Assembly: GCA_963663365.2 (NCBI GenBank)
Contig: CAXXIH010000004.1
Coordinates: 744,001-808,000, forward strand
Direction: 5' to 3'
Source: G963663365 sp963663365
GTDB lineage: Bacteria; Hinthialibacterota; Hinthialibacteria; Hinthialibacterales; G963663365
Length of the DNA stretch: 64,000 nucleotides
Shown here one piece after another: positions 51,005 to 59,696 of the stretch. The notes beneath the pieces are model-generated. The model saw only the letters and a program-made list of their open reading frames with translations. It ran no database searches and was not told the origin of the DNA. Made by a program: the position numbers and the translations under genes. Numbering within the stretch: position 1 is the stretch's first letter; the number at the start of each line of letters is the position of its first letter.

Positions 51005-52900
51005 TTGAATCGTCTGACATCTCCGATCCTACTATTAGGAATCCTTTTTATATTCCAAACAGCTACGTATGCCAAACCGATTAAAGCATTCATTCTATCC
51101 GGCCAATCGAATATGGACGGTCACGGGCCCACGGTGAATCTGCCGGAGGAGTTGCGCGAGCCGTTCGAAAGCGTCCGCTACTTCATCGGCGGCGAATGGC
51201 ACGCCCTGCAGCCGCTCACAGAACGCGTCGGCCCGGAGATATCATTTGGGCGGGCTATGGCGGAGGCGTGGCCGGATGAAGAGATCGCGATTATCAAGTA
51301 TGCCGTCGGTGGTACGTCTCTCTTGGCCTGGGATCCGTATTGGGAATACAACGCGGCCCTGTTGACCGGAGATGAGACACGCGGCTCTCTCTACAAGAAT
51401 CTCCTGGAAGAACTCGATGAAGCGCTACGCGAAGAGGATGTCGAAATTGATATCGTGGGCATGCTTTGGATGCAGGGTGAAAGCGACTCACTCGTTCAGG
51501 GCCCGGCTAACGACTATTTCGAGAACTTTCTGGAGTTCATTGAAGTCGTGCGCCGCGACGTGGGGCGGCCCAATATGCCATTTATTTTCGGGCGGATCAG
51601 CCAGTCGGCGGCGTGGACCTACCAAGACACGGTGCGCGAAGCCCAGGCCCGCGCCGAAACGGATATCCCATTCACCAAGATGGTCGATACCGATGATCTG
51701 CCGTTTATCTCCGACTACATCCATTACAACGCGGCAGGGCAGGTGACATTGGGGCAACGCTTCGCCGAAGCGTTTCTGGAAGTCTACGAAAGCGCCTCCG
51801 CATTCCCTTCGGCGACTCGCTTCTTTCCCGATTCTACCTCACCGCTCTTCCATTGGTTTTCGGCGGGTGATGTCTTACCGGATGCGGGGATCCGGCTGAC
51901 CGTCCCCGATGCTCCAACCAATACCACGGTGCGCGAGATGCTTCCCGATGGTTGGAGCGCCGCCAACCTGCGGCCCACTGCCGGCACTGCAACCAAACAA
52001 GGCCTTACCGTTGTTTGGGATCTGCCCGCGTTTTCCGGCGAGGCCGAACTCCGTTACGATCTGCGGGCCGGGTCCACGGGTGACGATGGCGTGATCTTTT
52101 CAGGGATGGTGGAGGCGGACGGCCGCCAGGCCGGAATCAATGGAATCGGCCGGTTTCACTCCCTCTCCGGAACGGAAGCCCTGGTGCCACTGCTTCCGAA
52201 TGAAATCACACTCGATGGGGAACTGGGAATAGGCGAGTGGGATGGTGCAAACACGTTCCAATTCGACCGTGCCAATAAACTCATTCCCGGTGCCGCAATA
52301 TTGGGCCCCTTGTTTCCGCCCGAAGAGTCCCACGCCACGGTTTATCTTTTTCATTCCGATACGCATCTGTATGTCGCCGTGGATGTTCTTGATCTTCATG
52401 TAGATTTCACCTCGGGCCGTTTGTCAATTTTTAATGTGGACAGCGTATTGCTTGAGTTGGATGGCAATCTAAGCCGCTCCATCCGTGGAGAGAACAACGA
52501 ATTCGGCTTCGAAATGGGCGTCGTGGGAGACGGCTCCGGTGTGGGCCGGACAACGCAAGCTCCTACGATCCAAGAACTGCCCGGGGGCGGTCACTACTCA
52601 AGCGACGGCGCCCTTTGGAACTTTGGGGCTCGCCCAAAAGATGACGAAAGCGGCTATATCGCTGAGTTCGCTATTGAGAAATCTAGAATTCTCGATCCGC
52701 CCGATCGCACAACGATTGGCTTCGATGTCAAAATCCACGACGCCAACGGCTGCGGCCGGCTATTAGGCACATGGGGCTGGCATTTCATTAACGAAGAAAC
52801 CGGAATCGCCGATGACACGCGTACCGGCGAGTACCTCTGGGGCAAAATCCAGCTGCTCGATGGACCGTTTTCCGGTGTTTCGGAGTGGTCTCTTTACTAA
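51005..52900 (+). CDS. Secreted SGNH esterase (sialate O-acetylesterase-like) with CBM9-like domain
   Basis: A 631-residue protein. The TTG start at 51005 has GGAGG 8 bases upstream and leads into a signal peptide (SPILLLGILFIFQTATYA). The SASA/SGNH domain (about 25-270) has FILSGQSNMDG with nucleophile Ser, GPEISFGRAMAE, IKYAVGGTSL, LWMQGESD and a late DYIHYNAAG whose Asp and His complete the triad. A linker domain follows (about 280-380). A CBM9/DOMON-like beta domain (about 395-615) has LDGELGIGEWDGANTF and ATVYLFHSDTHLYVAVDV. It ends GVSEWSLY, like 12578-13879. Polysaccharide deacetylation outside the cell is likely. Confidence 0.8.
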   Translation: MNRLTSPILLLGILFIFQTATYAKPIKAFILSGQSNMDGHGPTVNLPEELREPFESVRYFIGGEWHALQPLTERVGPEISFGRAMAEAWPDEEIAIIKYAVGGTSLLAWDPYWEYNAALLTGDETRGSLYKNLLEELDEALREEDVEIDIVGMLWMQGESDSLVQGPANDYFENFLEFIEVVRRDVGRPNMPFIFGRISQSAAWTYQDTVREAQARAETDIPFTKMVDTDDLPFISDYIHYNAAGQVTLGQRFAEAFLEVYESASAFPSATRFFPDSTSPLFHWFSAGDVLPDAGIRLTVPDAPTNTTVREMLPDGWSAANLRPTAGTATKQGLTVVWDLPAFSGEAELRYDLRAGSTGDDGVIFSGMVEADGRQAGINGIGRFHSLSGTEALVPLLPNEITLDGELGIGEWDGANTFQFDRANKLIPGAAILGPLFPPEESHATVYLFHSDTHLYVAVDVLDLHVDFTSGRLSIFNVDSVLLELDGNLSRSIRGENNEFGFEMGVVGDGSGVGRTTQAPTIQELPGGGHYSSDGALWNFGARPKDDESGYIAEFAIEKSRILDPPDRTTIGFDVKIHDANGCGRLLGTWGWHFINEETGIADDTRTGEYLWGKIQLLDGPFSGVSEWSLY

Positions 52901-52904
52901 TAGG

Positions 52905-53505
52905 TATGCGCCGCTTCATCCGCTCCGTTCAATAGGCTCCCAATCTGCGCCCCGCAGTGTGCCCGATAAATATAATTCCACTTGGAATCTGATCAGCAGG
53001 GTGCTGACCAATTTCATCCCTCACCCACACTTTGAAATCGTTAGTCCCGCCCTGGCGGGATCTTGCCCGGTCACGGGCGGGAGGGCGAACGTCCTCGTGA
53101 GCCGATTTCTTTCTCAAATGAACATGGTTCTCCCCATTTACCAACTTCGTCTACCACCCACACCATGTCCTGAAAGGACATAAGCCTGAAGCCCCAGGCA
53201 AGCGTAGCGCCGCCTGGGGTTACGAACTTAAAACATCCGGCCCTGTAAGGGCCGCACAAAATGAATTGTATTTTGCAAAAACTCCCCCGCTATCCACGAT
53301 CTCTTTAAATGGAACACACCAAGCGCTGAAAGCGCGTAGCAAGTGTAGCCCAGGGCAGAGTTTGGTCGCCGAAGGCGGACGAACGTCGCCCTGGGTTATG
53401 GACCCCCAAAAACCTAAGCGCTGAAAGTGCGAGGCAAATCACCTTTCTCCTCTCCACTCTCTACTTTCTCGCCACCACCGGGGTACCCGGGCGTGTGCCG
53501 GTGGC
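52905..53505 (+). repeat. Dispersed mosaic repeat, long composite copy with two triple-hairpin elements
   Basis: Modules in order: GCAGGGTGCTGACCAA, TTTGAAATCGTTAG (a degenerate core), CCCGCCCTGGCGGG hairpin, CCCGGTCACGGGCGGG, CGAACGTCCTCGTGAGCCG, CCATTTACCAAC. Then triple-hairpin element one (about 53170-53265: TGTCCTGAAAGGACA, CCCCAGGC...GCCTGGGG, GGCCCTGTAAGGGCC). GGAACACACC precedes element two (about 53325-53440: AGCGCTGAAAGCGC, CCCAGGGC...GCCCTGGG, AGCGCTGAAAGTGC). CTCTCCACTCTCTACTTTCTC follows, then a CCACCACCGG...CCGGTGG hairpin enclosing GGGTACCC. It fills the gap between the esterase and the Yip1-like gene. Confidence 0.85.
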
Positions 53506-53506
53506 T

Positions 53507-54328
53507 TTAAGACGCTCCCACAATCAAACGTAATGGGGAAAACACCATAGGGAGGGCACAAACACAAAATAAACAGATGAGTGGTTGTATACAGACCGCC
53601 AAAAACGCCCGCCAAGTATCAGTCTGGTGAGCCTCACGCACCGCCATGCAAATGCATGCAAAATACCAAATGAGTCCTACGATACTTCCGTAAACCGGCA
53701 TAATGCTGAACAGCATGGTTGCGCCATAGGTATAACATACAACTCGGAATGTCGCCTCAAAGCCATTACGTTCGCCACGTGTGATAATGAGCGATAGGTG
53801 TAATAAGGCCGCCATAGCTACGGCACAAAGAATAACGAAAATCGGAGCGAGAATAGCTTCAAGCACAATCACTTGAAATGGTTCAAACAATTCCGGATTT
53901 ATTGGCACCGGTAACCAAGAAAAACTTGTAACCTCCATTTTGGAATGAAGCACGCTTTTAAACATAATCGCCAGCAAGATCCCAAACCAAGCGCTTAATG
54001 TTCCCACAATCGACAAAAAAGCCAATGAATTCCACGCGCCACGTTTATACAGCTGGCGCCGGAACGTTTCTTCCGGCTCAAAAAGAATTTCTTTAAAGCT
54101 CAAAAAAAACGCATTGAAGAAACCGATTTGATCCCGCCGCTCCCAACTGGGCAATGGCCCTTCATCCCCCGGCTCATGGTCGCCCGGTTCACAGTCTCCC
54201 GGCTCGGGATAGACATTTCCACTGTCTACCTCATAACCGGCAGCGTTATCCCCGCCATCATCAAGCGTAGGATCACACCCCTCCTCATTCTCCCACGATC
54301 CACCGTTTTGCCGCCGTTCGTCATTCAC
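53507..54328 (-). CDS. Yip1-like membrane protein, tandem copy A
   Basis: A 273-residue protein. The cytosolic N-terminus begins MNDERRQNGGSWENE, as in the next gene, has four EPGD/EPGDE units (YPEPGDCEPGDHEPGDEG), then LPSWERRDQIGFFNAFF and KEILFEPEETF. Five hydrophobic helices follow, with FSWLPVPINPELF in a loop and NGFEATFRVVCYTYGA shared with copy B. Function is unknown. AGGAGG lies about 10 bases before the ATG. The region around the start is one member of a 149-base direct repeat. Repeat modules with a GGGTACCCGGGCG core lie 14 bases after the stop. Confidence 0.72.
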   Translation of the reverse strand: MNDERRQNGGSWENEEGCDPTLDDGGDNAAGYEVDSGNVYPEPGDCEPGDHEPGDEGPLPSWERRDQIGFFNAFFLSFKEILFEPEETFRRQLYKRGAWNSLAFLSIVGTLSAWFGILLAIMFKSVLHSKMEVTSFSWLPVPINPELFEPFQVIVLEAILAPIFVILCAVAMAALLHLSLIITRGERNGFEATFRVVCYTYGATMLFSIMPVYGSIVGLIWYFACICMAVREAHQTDTWRAFLAVCIQPLICLFCVCALPMVFSPLRLIVGAS

Positions 54329-54430
54329 TAGACGCCTCCTGATACCAAATCCAATTTCATGCCGTCTATCTTCTCATAGATAGCATTAAAATTTCGTACA
54401 TTATTCTAAAATCCCCCAGCCATTCTCGCT
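54282..54430. repeat. Direct repeat, copy 1 (149 bases, second copy at 55178-55326)
   Basis: The unit spans the last 9 codons of a Yip1-like gene (AARMAGGF-stop on the minus strand), the 77-base intergenic space and the first 16 codons of the next Yip1-like gene. Copy 1 and copy 2 are 896 bases apart and differ at only a few positions. It records the duplication that produced copies A and B. Confidence 0.9.
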
Positions 54431-55224
54431 GCATCGAATGTGTCCTTCATGTTGTACCACACAATTAAAGATAAAATCTCAGACAGCAACGGCAGCAAAA
54501 ATACCGCTAACGCAATTCGCCGGGGATTCGTCTGATGCACTTCACGGAGTCCAATATAAACGCAAACGAGTGGCCAATATTTGCATAACAGTCCGATGAC
54601 ATATCCAACTATTCGTAGATCCATAATGATATAAACTGATGATAGACCAATTGTGGCGGTCCAAACCGGAAAAAACGCCCCAAACGTATAACAAACAACC
54701 CTGAAAGTCGCTTCAAACCCATTTTTCGATGCGCGAAAAAATTGAAGGAATGCATGCTGAAATGCGGTTAGCAATGCTACGTTGGCCGCGATAAGAAACG
54801 GAATAAACGGTGCCGCGATGGCCAGCATAATCAGTGAATCAGTATGATCCATTGAGGCCCATGGCTCAATACCACGCTTGGCGCGTTCCGACGTAAGAAT
54901 TTCGCTAAAACCAAATGTAAGCAAACAGTTTATCGTTCCCACAATCATTGTGAACTTCAAAGATTCTTTTAAACTTCTTTTCATAGAAATACCGACAAAC
55001 GTTTCCATCGAATCCATGGAGTAGTCTGCCAATTGCATTCGCCCGAAAGTTCTTTGCGGTTCCCATAGAACTTCTTTGATCGTACGGATAATTGCTTGGA
55101 AATAGCCGATCTGTTCGCGCCGCGCCCAGCTGGGTAAGAGCCCTTCATTATCTTGCCCAACAGATGAATCGCCCGCCTTCTCATTCTCCCACGATCCACC
55201 GTTTTGCCGCCGTTCGTCATCCAC
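54406..55224 (-). CDS. Yip1-like membrane protein, tandem copy B
   Basis: A 272-residue protein, paralogue of copy A. The N-terminus MDDERRQNGGSWENE is nearly the same as copy A, followed by LPSWARREQIGYFQAI and KEVLWEPQRTF. The body has about five hydrophobic helices, with NGFEATFRVVCYTFGA shared with copy A. It ends AARMAGGF. The stop codon lies inside the direct repeat. Its own upstream region contains the same C-terminal codons again, so another copy once preceded it. Function is unknown. Confidence 0.72.
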   Translation of the reverse strand: MDDERRQNGGSWENEKAGDSSVGQDNEGLLPSWARREQIGYFQAIIRTIKEVLWEPQRTFGRMQLADYSMDSMETFVGISMKRSLKESLKFTMIVGTINCLLTFGFSEILTSERAKRGIEPWASMDHTDSLIMLAIAAPFIPFLIAANVALLTAFQHAFLQFFRASKNGFEATFRVVCYTFGAFFPVWTATIGLSSVYIIMDLRIVGYVIGLLCKYWPLVCVYIGLREVHQTNPRRIALAVFLLPLLSEILSLIVWYNMKDTFDAARMAGGF

Positions 55225-55326
55225 TAGACGCCTCCTGATACCAAATCCAATTTCATGCCGTCTATCTTCTCATAGATAGCATTAAAATTTCGTACATTTT
55301 TCTAAAATCCCCCAGCCATTCTCGCC
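55178..55326. repeat. Direct repeat, copy 2 (149 bases)
   Basis: Counterpart of 54282-54430. It includes the start of copy B, the intergenic space and, at 55302-55326, the codons for AARMAGGF and a TAG stop with no gene body attached. Confidence 0.9.
55302..55326 (-). pseudogene. C-terminal remnant of a lost third Yip1-like gene
   Basis: On the minus strand this reads A-A-R-M-A-G-G-F and TAG, identical in protein to the end of copy B, but the sequence upstream (beyond 55330) is unrelated. It is a scar of a deleted or recombined tandem copy. Confidence 0.75.
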
Positions 55327-55373
55327 GCCAATTGGCACGATGTGGATTGTGCTATCTGACACAGGTTGCCAGG

Positions 55374-55778
55374 TCACGATAAATATTCGTACCTTTCCAA
55401 CTCTTCCTCCAGGTCAGACCGCAACCGATCCGGAGTAACGACAACTCCCTTGTCATCCGGAGAAGGGAAAACGGCAACCAGAGCCCCATCTTGCAGCATT
55501 CCCGGGATCCATTTCTGAAGCCAGTCATCCATACATATTGCCTTGGGTTTGTCGTTCGACCAGTAACCTTTCGAACAAGCAGCAGCGTAGCGCGCTGCCG
55601 GCCATATTGGAATCACTTCGTTACCTTCATCATCGTGGGCAAGCGCCCACCCATCATCTGTTCGTAAACTCCATATCTCATACCAATCCGCAACTCTTTT
55701 AATACAATAGGCATACCGTCTCGGCGCGGGCAAAGACACAACAGCGGTAAACTCATGGTCATTGATATCCAGACTCAT
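55374..55778 (-). CDS. DUF2750 family protein
   Basis: A 134-residue cytoplasmic protein. The sequence fits DUF2750: RYAYCIKRVADWYEIWSL, then DDGWALAHDDEGNEVIPIWPAARYAA, GYWSNDKPKAICMDDWLQ, VAVFPSPDDKGVVVTP and a Glu-rich end. The function of the family is not known. ATG 55778 starts directly upstream of the repeat-filled gap. A stop-codon scar of a lost Yip1-like gene lies 48 bases downstream. Confidence 0.88.
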   Translation of the reverse strand: MSLDINDHEFTAVVSLPAPRRYAYCIKRVADWYEIWSLRTDDGWALAHDDEGNEVIPIWPAARYAAACSKGYWSNDKPKAICMDDWLQKWIPGMLQDGALVAVFPSPDDKGVVVTPDRLRSDLEEELERYEYLS

Positions 55779-55960
55779 TTAAGTCCCTCATGCTTGTGCT
55801 GCACTTTGTGTATATCTGCATCCTGTAAAACAGAATGCTCATACCCGTATCCTTTTCGCGCTTCAAATCCTTTTTTTATATTTTCACGGATTCTTAAAAA
55901 TCCGGCAACCAATCAACATTACTTCATAAATCTCTATCCTGTAAACAGGATACTTACCCC
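55779..55960. other. Intergenic stretch with short CCTGTAAAACAG-type hairpins
   Basis: TATATCTGCATCCTGTAAAACAGAATGC and, later, AATCTCTATCCTGTAAACAGGATACTTACCC occur. Both look like partial ends of the triple-hairpin element (CCTGTAAACAGG). Otherwise I see nothing here. Confidence 0.5.
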
Positions 55961-56150
55961 TATGCAATAGAGCCTTGTTTTCCCGTCCGAAGGCCGGTCA
56001 TTTTCCATTTCTTGCGCCCTTACAGGGCTGATGGTTTTGGGAATCTAACCCAGCCTGGCACCCTTCGCCCGCCGTTGGCGGTCTCGGGCTTAGGCTGGGC
56101 TATTGCCTTGCGCCCCTCCGGGGCTTTAAAATCGATACATACGTAATCAT
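55960..56150 (+). repeat. Triple-hairpin palindromic repeat
   Basis: Layout: GCGCCCTTACAGGGCT hairpin (about 56014), the central long palindrome AACCCAGCCT...AGGCTGGGCT (about 56047-56105) and a GCGCCCCTCCGGGGCTTT hairpin (about 56113). Inside the central arm CCCGCCGTTGGCGGT makes a further stem. The same layout with other stem sequences occurs at 10391-10520, 53170-53265 and 53325-53440. Confidence 0.8.
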
Positions 56151-56500
56151 CTTCTAATACCAATTCGCCGCAGGGTGCTGACCAATCTTGTATTTCATCC
56201 ACGCCCCGAAATCGTGGGCCGTTAGGCTTATTGCCACGGGGCTCCCCCGGCGGGTGGCGCAGATAAATCTTTTATCTGCGCGCGCCAGCGCAAGAGGCGG
56301 TAGCAAATGTCGCCGATTGCAAAAACTCCCCCGCCACTCACCAACTCTGCAAACGTTTCGTGCCCTTCTTCCCCATTCGGACTTTCGTGATTCAAATACA
56401 TAAAACCAATCGCCCCGCAGGGTGCTGACCAACTACATCTCTCCCACACACTCCGAAATCGTGAGCCGTTAGGCGTCATGCCTACCGGGGTACCCGGGGC
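56150..56500 (+). repeat. Dispersed mosaic repeat, copy entering the following gene's 3' end
   Basis: Order: CGCAGGGTGCTGACCAA, CGAAATCGTGGGCCGTTAGG, GGGTGG, an 11-bp hairpin GCGCAGATAAA/TTTATCTGCGC (56257-56281), CAAGAGGCGGTAGCAA, CAAAAACTCCCCCGCCA, a minus-strand CACGAAAGTCCGAA-type stretch, CGCAGGGTGCTGACCAAC, GAAATCGTGAGCCGTTAGG, and ACCGGGGTACCCGGGG. The last module contains the stop codon of the GH172 gene that ends at 56482. Confidence 0.85.
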
Positions 56501-57612
56501 TTCACAATATCCTCCGAAGGCAGGTCGGCGGTACGGGCCATATAATCAGGCAGAAGCGGGAATGGCGTGTGCGGTTCCTGCTGATACCAAAATGCCGTGC
56601 TGCATACATCTTGCACGGTTTCATTCACGCCTTTATCCCATTTGAGCTGCTGAATCGTGACTTTTTGCAGCTTTTGAAAACGGATGGGATCGGTAACGTG
56701 CCAACGGTACATGGAGACATACCGGTTGCGGTGCAGCGTGCACCCCAAATAATTGGTTTGAAACTCGCCGATCCCCCAGGCCGAACCAAAATAATCCTCA
56801 GTGCCCGTGCCGCAAATGGTCGGGAATTGGTCATCGCCTTCAAAATAAAATTTCATCTCCCCTTCGCCCCACCAGACATTCTCAAAAGCACGAATCCCGA
56901 GCACCGTCCCGATATAAACACCGGGCGATTCGACATTATCCAAAAGCACAAAATCATCGCCTTCAATAGTGGGATTCTGACGCCGCCATTGGGCGTGGAA
57001 ATATCCGGTACTCTTGGGGAGTTTGGGCAACAGATCGTAATCGACCTGATAAAAAAGCGCGCCGACTTTTTCCGGCCCTTCATTGGTGATGGTGATACGC
57101 GCGTGTTCGGCGAAGGGCATCAGGAAGAAGCAATTAAATCCCCGGCCCTCCGGTAATGAGGTCAGCGCGGAATCCATGGGCATCTGTATGCCGTGCGCCT
57201 GGCCGAAGAAATCCAGCAGCGGAACCTCGACCGAGGGGCTCAGCTCATAGTCCCACCACATACGCACCACCATGCCGCGCATGTTATTCACGTTTTTGCG
57301 CGTGGTCAGCCAAATATGTTTGATCACACCCGGGCCTTCGATATCGGCCAGCACATGCTCATGGCCGGGCAATAGATCGCGTTTGGCCGGACTGCCTTTA
57401 CGTCCGCCTTTGGCCTGTCCGCCAATCCCGCGTCCGCCGGTCTGGTTTTCCATGGTAATCGCCCGGCTGTCCGCATCGGTTAGTAGCGGCAAGGTAGTGA
57501 TATCGTATCCCACAAGCCCCTGAGGCGCGGTTGCGCAACTTCCGAAAAACACGGCGAAAACAAAAAGGCTGGCAAGCACAGTAAAGGCGGGCTGCAGACG
57601 GGCAATCGTCAT
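56482..57612 (-). CDS. GH172 (DUF2961) lipoprotein
   Basis: A 376-residue lipoprotein. ATG 57612 (MTIARLQPAF) has TAGGAGC 8 bases upstream; the frame is open to 57690 without support. The lipobox is FFGSC. The DUF2961 domain shows GPGVIKHIWLTT, LLDFFGQAHG, FLMPF, WWGEGEMKFYFEGDD, GTGTEDYFGSAWG with a conserved Glu, and FWYQQEPH. It has no C-terminal accessory domain, unlike the 34518 protein. The predicted substrate is a furanoside polysaccharide (fructan or arabinan). Its last codons (KPRVPR) and TAG stop come from the GGGGTACCCGGGG repeat module. The gene is divergent from the GH43-like gene. Confidence 0.88.
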   Translation of the reverse strand: MTIARLQPAFTVLASLFVFAVFFGSCATAPQGLVGYDITTLPLLTDADSRAITMENQTGGRGIGGQAKGGRKGSPAKRDLLPGHEHVLADIEGPGVIKHIWLTTRKNVNNMRGMVVRMWWDYELSPSVEVPLLDFFGQAHGIQMPMDSALTSLPEGRGFNCFFLMPFAEHARITITNEGPEKVGALFYQVDYDLLPKLPKSTGYFHAQWRRQNPTIEGDDFVLLDNVESPGVYIGTVLGIRAFENVWWGEGEMKFYFEGDDQFPTICGTGTEDYFGSAWGIGEFQTNYLGCTLHRNRYVSMYRWHVTDPIRFQKLQKVTIQQLKWDKGVNETVQDVCSTAFWYQQEPHTPFPLLPDYMARTADLPSEDIVKPRVPR

Positions 57613-57783
57613 TTGAATAGCTCCTAAGCGAAATCGCGTCATTCCAAGGCGCTCCAATACAGTAACAGAAATCACGGCAGGTCTCGACACGGTTTCCGGC
57701 CGGTAGTGCGATACAAAAAATCGACGTACGATGGCGCTGGGTGCAATCGAAACGAATCACCCCAAACGGTCTGGAGATACTTT

Positions 57784-58752
57784 ATGATGCTTAGGTCTTT
57801 CGTCTTGTGTTTATCGATCGGAATCTTGGCGGGTTTTCTAATTATGGATGCGGATGCCGAAAAACCACAGATCATTAGGTTAGGAACCATCGACTGCGAT
57901 ATGGTCGAGACCACACCGGTCGTTTTCCATGGCCGTTTGTTCCGTTTCGAGTGGGTGCGGCCTAACTACAAACCCAATACCACCGGCAAGCCGTACTTCC
58001 GTTTTATTGATGTTGAAACCGGCGAACCCACCCCGGCATTCGCTGAGGGCTACCATTTCGGTAGCGCCTATGAAGAAGACGGCACGCTCTATGTCACCGG
58101 AACGAAGATGAGTTCGAAGAAAGGCTGGTTCGGCATCATCGTGGACATGTTCGTGTCCAAAGATATGCGTACCTGGAAAAAGCGTAATGTGCTCGACCTG
58201 CCTCATTATGAAATCTTCAATACCTCGCTCTGCAAGGCGAATGATAAATATGTACTGATGTTCGAAATTCGCCACCCAAAGGATGAAGCCGGCGTCCCCT
58301 TCACAGCGCGTTTCGCGACATCCAAAGACTTGGTGCATTGGGAGCTCACCCCGCCGGAGTGCGCCTATGACACAACACGCTACTCCGCGCCGCACTGCCT
58401 TCGCTATGTGGATGGCATGTATTACGTCTTCTTTGTGATTGAGCATGAGGGTTATGAAACCTTGGTCGTGCGTTCCAGGGATCTGATTCATTGGGAACCC
58501 AGCCCCTACAACCCCATCATGCGGCATTGCCCCGAAGATAAACGCATCGCCAATCCCAAACTCACCCCAGAGCAACGGGAACACATTGCCAAATCGGAAA
58601 ATGTCAACAACTCGGATATCGACTTCTGCGAGTACATGGGCCGGACAGTAATCTTTTATTGCTGGGGTAATCAACGCGGCACCGAGTTTCTGGCCCAAGC
58701 GTATTATGACGGCAGCGAAGAATCTTTCATTAAAGGCTGGTTCCCGGAGTGA
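57784..58752 (+). CDS. Exported five-bladed beta-propeller glycosidase-like protein (GH43/GH32/GH130 type)
   Basis: A 322-residue protein with a signal peptide (SFVLCLSIGILAGFLIMDADA). GGAG lies 7 bases before the ATG at 57784; the frame is open upstream to 57706 but without support. The sequence has propeller features of clans F/J: FEWVRPNYKP, FVSKDMRTWKK, ATSKDLVHWEL and VRSRDLIHWEP, the repeated S+DL.HWE pattern of blades. The catalytic acids cannot be assigned safely. SRDLIHWEPS is most like GH43 or GH130-type enzymes. It is divergent from the GH172 gene with 171 bases between starts, so the two may be co-regulated for furanoside or arabinan use. Confidence 0.72.
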   Translation: MMLRSFVLCLSIGILAGFLIMDADAEKPQIIRLGTIDCDMVETTPVVFHGRLFRFEWVRPNYKPNTTGKPYFRFIDVETGEPTPAFAEGYHFGSAYEEDGTLYVTGTKMSSKKGWFGIIVDMFVSKDMRTWKKRNVLDLPHYEIFNTSLCKANDKYVLMFEIRHPKDEAGVPFTARFATSKDLVHWELTPPECAYDTTRYSAPHCLRYVDGMYYVFFVIEHEGYETLVVRSRDLIHWEPSPYNPIMRHCPEDKRIANPKLTPEQREHIAKSENVNNSDIDFCEYMGRTVIFYCWGNQRGTEFLAQAYYDGSEESFIKGWFPE

Positions 58753-58825
58753 GCGTTCCAAGCCTGCAAAACGAATAGAATGAAAGCTGGGTAAATATGA
58801 GCAACGTACAATAGGAGGGCCATCC

Positions 58826-59674
58826 ATGAACGCTACAGAAATCATAGACACATACTGCGGCTGGTTCATCTTTTTGCTCAACTTCTGCATAAGTTTTTTG
58901 GCAGCGCTTTGGCTTTATCGGATTTGGCGGCGGACAGAAGATGATGCCTATTTATGTCTTTCTTTTGGAATGGGATTTTTGCTTCTCCTGGAAGACGTTG
59001 CGATCATCGTTGACTATTTCCTTCCATCGGAGAATTTTCAGTCGTTTATGTGGGAGCTATTCTCTATTTCAGGATTTTGTACTTCTGTTACGATCATACT
59101 CGGCCTGATATTGCTTGATAAAAATCGCATCCCCCGTCGGGATTTCATCCCTCTAGCGGTTCAAAATGCAATTCGCAGCTCGATGTCCCGCCGATTGCCA
59201 AGCACGCCGATTTTTCCGATGGCCGTTCCGCGTGTTCTTTCGGTCCTCGTGCTTTTGGTTATCGCCTTTGCCGTTGTGGTTCAGACAATTCGATCCCTTT
59301 ATCCTGACAATAGTCTCCTGGGTGGTGGGAGTCATTTTGTAAGTGTATGGATTGTAGATCCTTTTATCTTGATCTGGTTATTTCGGCTTTGGCAGTTGAC
59401 GCGCGACAAGGGATATCTTTGGTTGATGGCCGCTTTTTTTTCATGGGTCGTATTTATACCGTTCTATCGTTTAATTCCCCAGATAGTCTCGTCGCTCGGC
59501 TTCCTGACATCTAACACGAGTCTAATAGACGTCATCGTCTGGTATGCCTTCGACACTGCAAGTGCTCTTTTGGATGTCTTCTGCACCGTCATGGCCCTGC
59601 GCACCATGGCCGACGGCGCGGTCACCTTCCGTGAAGTCTTTTTCCCGAGTGTAAAAGAAGCGGAAGAGAGTTGA
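58826..59674 (+). CDS. Seven-segment membrane protein of unknown family, tandem copy 1 of 4
   Basis: A 282-residue inner-membrane protein with about seven hydrophobic helices. The layout is shared with the next three genes: N-terminal FISFLAALWLYRIWRRTED, a central LLDKNRIPRRDFIP loop, IWLFRLWQLTRDKGYLWL, and the end CTVMALRTMADGAVTFREVFFPSVKEAEES. It is the most divergent of the four. GGAGGG lies 6 bases before the ATG. No known family fits. It is 22 bases from the next gene. Confidence 0.8.
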   Translation: MNATEIIDTYCGWFIFLLNFCISFLAALWLYRIWRRTEDDAYLCLSFGMGFLLLLEDVAIIVDYFLPSENFQSFMWELFSISGFCTSVTIILGLILLDKNRIPRRDFIPLAVQNAIRSSMSRRLPSTPIFPMAVPRVLSVLVLLVIAFAVVVQTIRSLYPDNSLLGGGSHFVSVWIVDPFILIWLFRLWQLTRDKGYLWLMAAFFSWVVFIPFYRLIPQIVSSLGFLTSNTSLIDVIVWYAFDTASALLDVFCTVMALRTMADGAVTFREVFFPSVKEAEES

Positions 59675-59696
59675 GAAAAATGAAAGTGGCTGTCCC

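Noticed and set aside
56154..56479. Overlapping minus-strand frames in the repeat region before the GH172 gene
   Set aside because: Both frames run through hairpin modules and have no protein features.
57880..58890. Long minus-strand frame opposite the GH43-like gene
   Set aside because: It is the antisense of a gene with a signal peptide, propeller motifs and a good ribosome-binding site, and shows no domain of its own.
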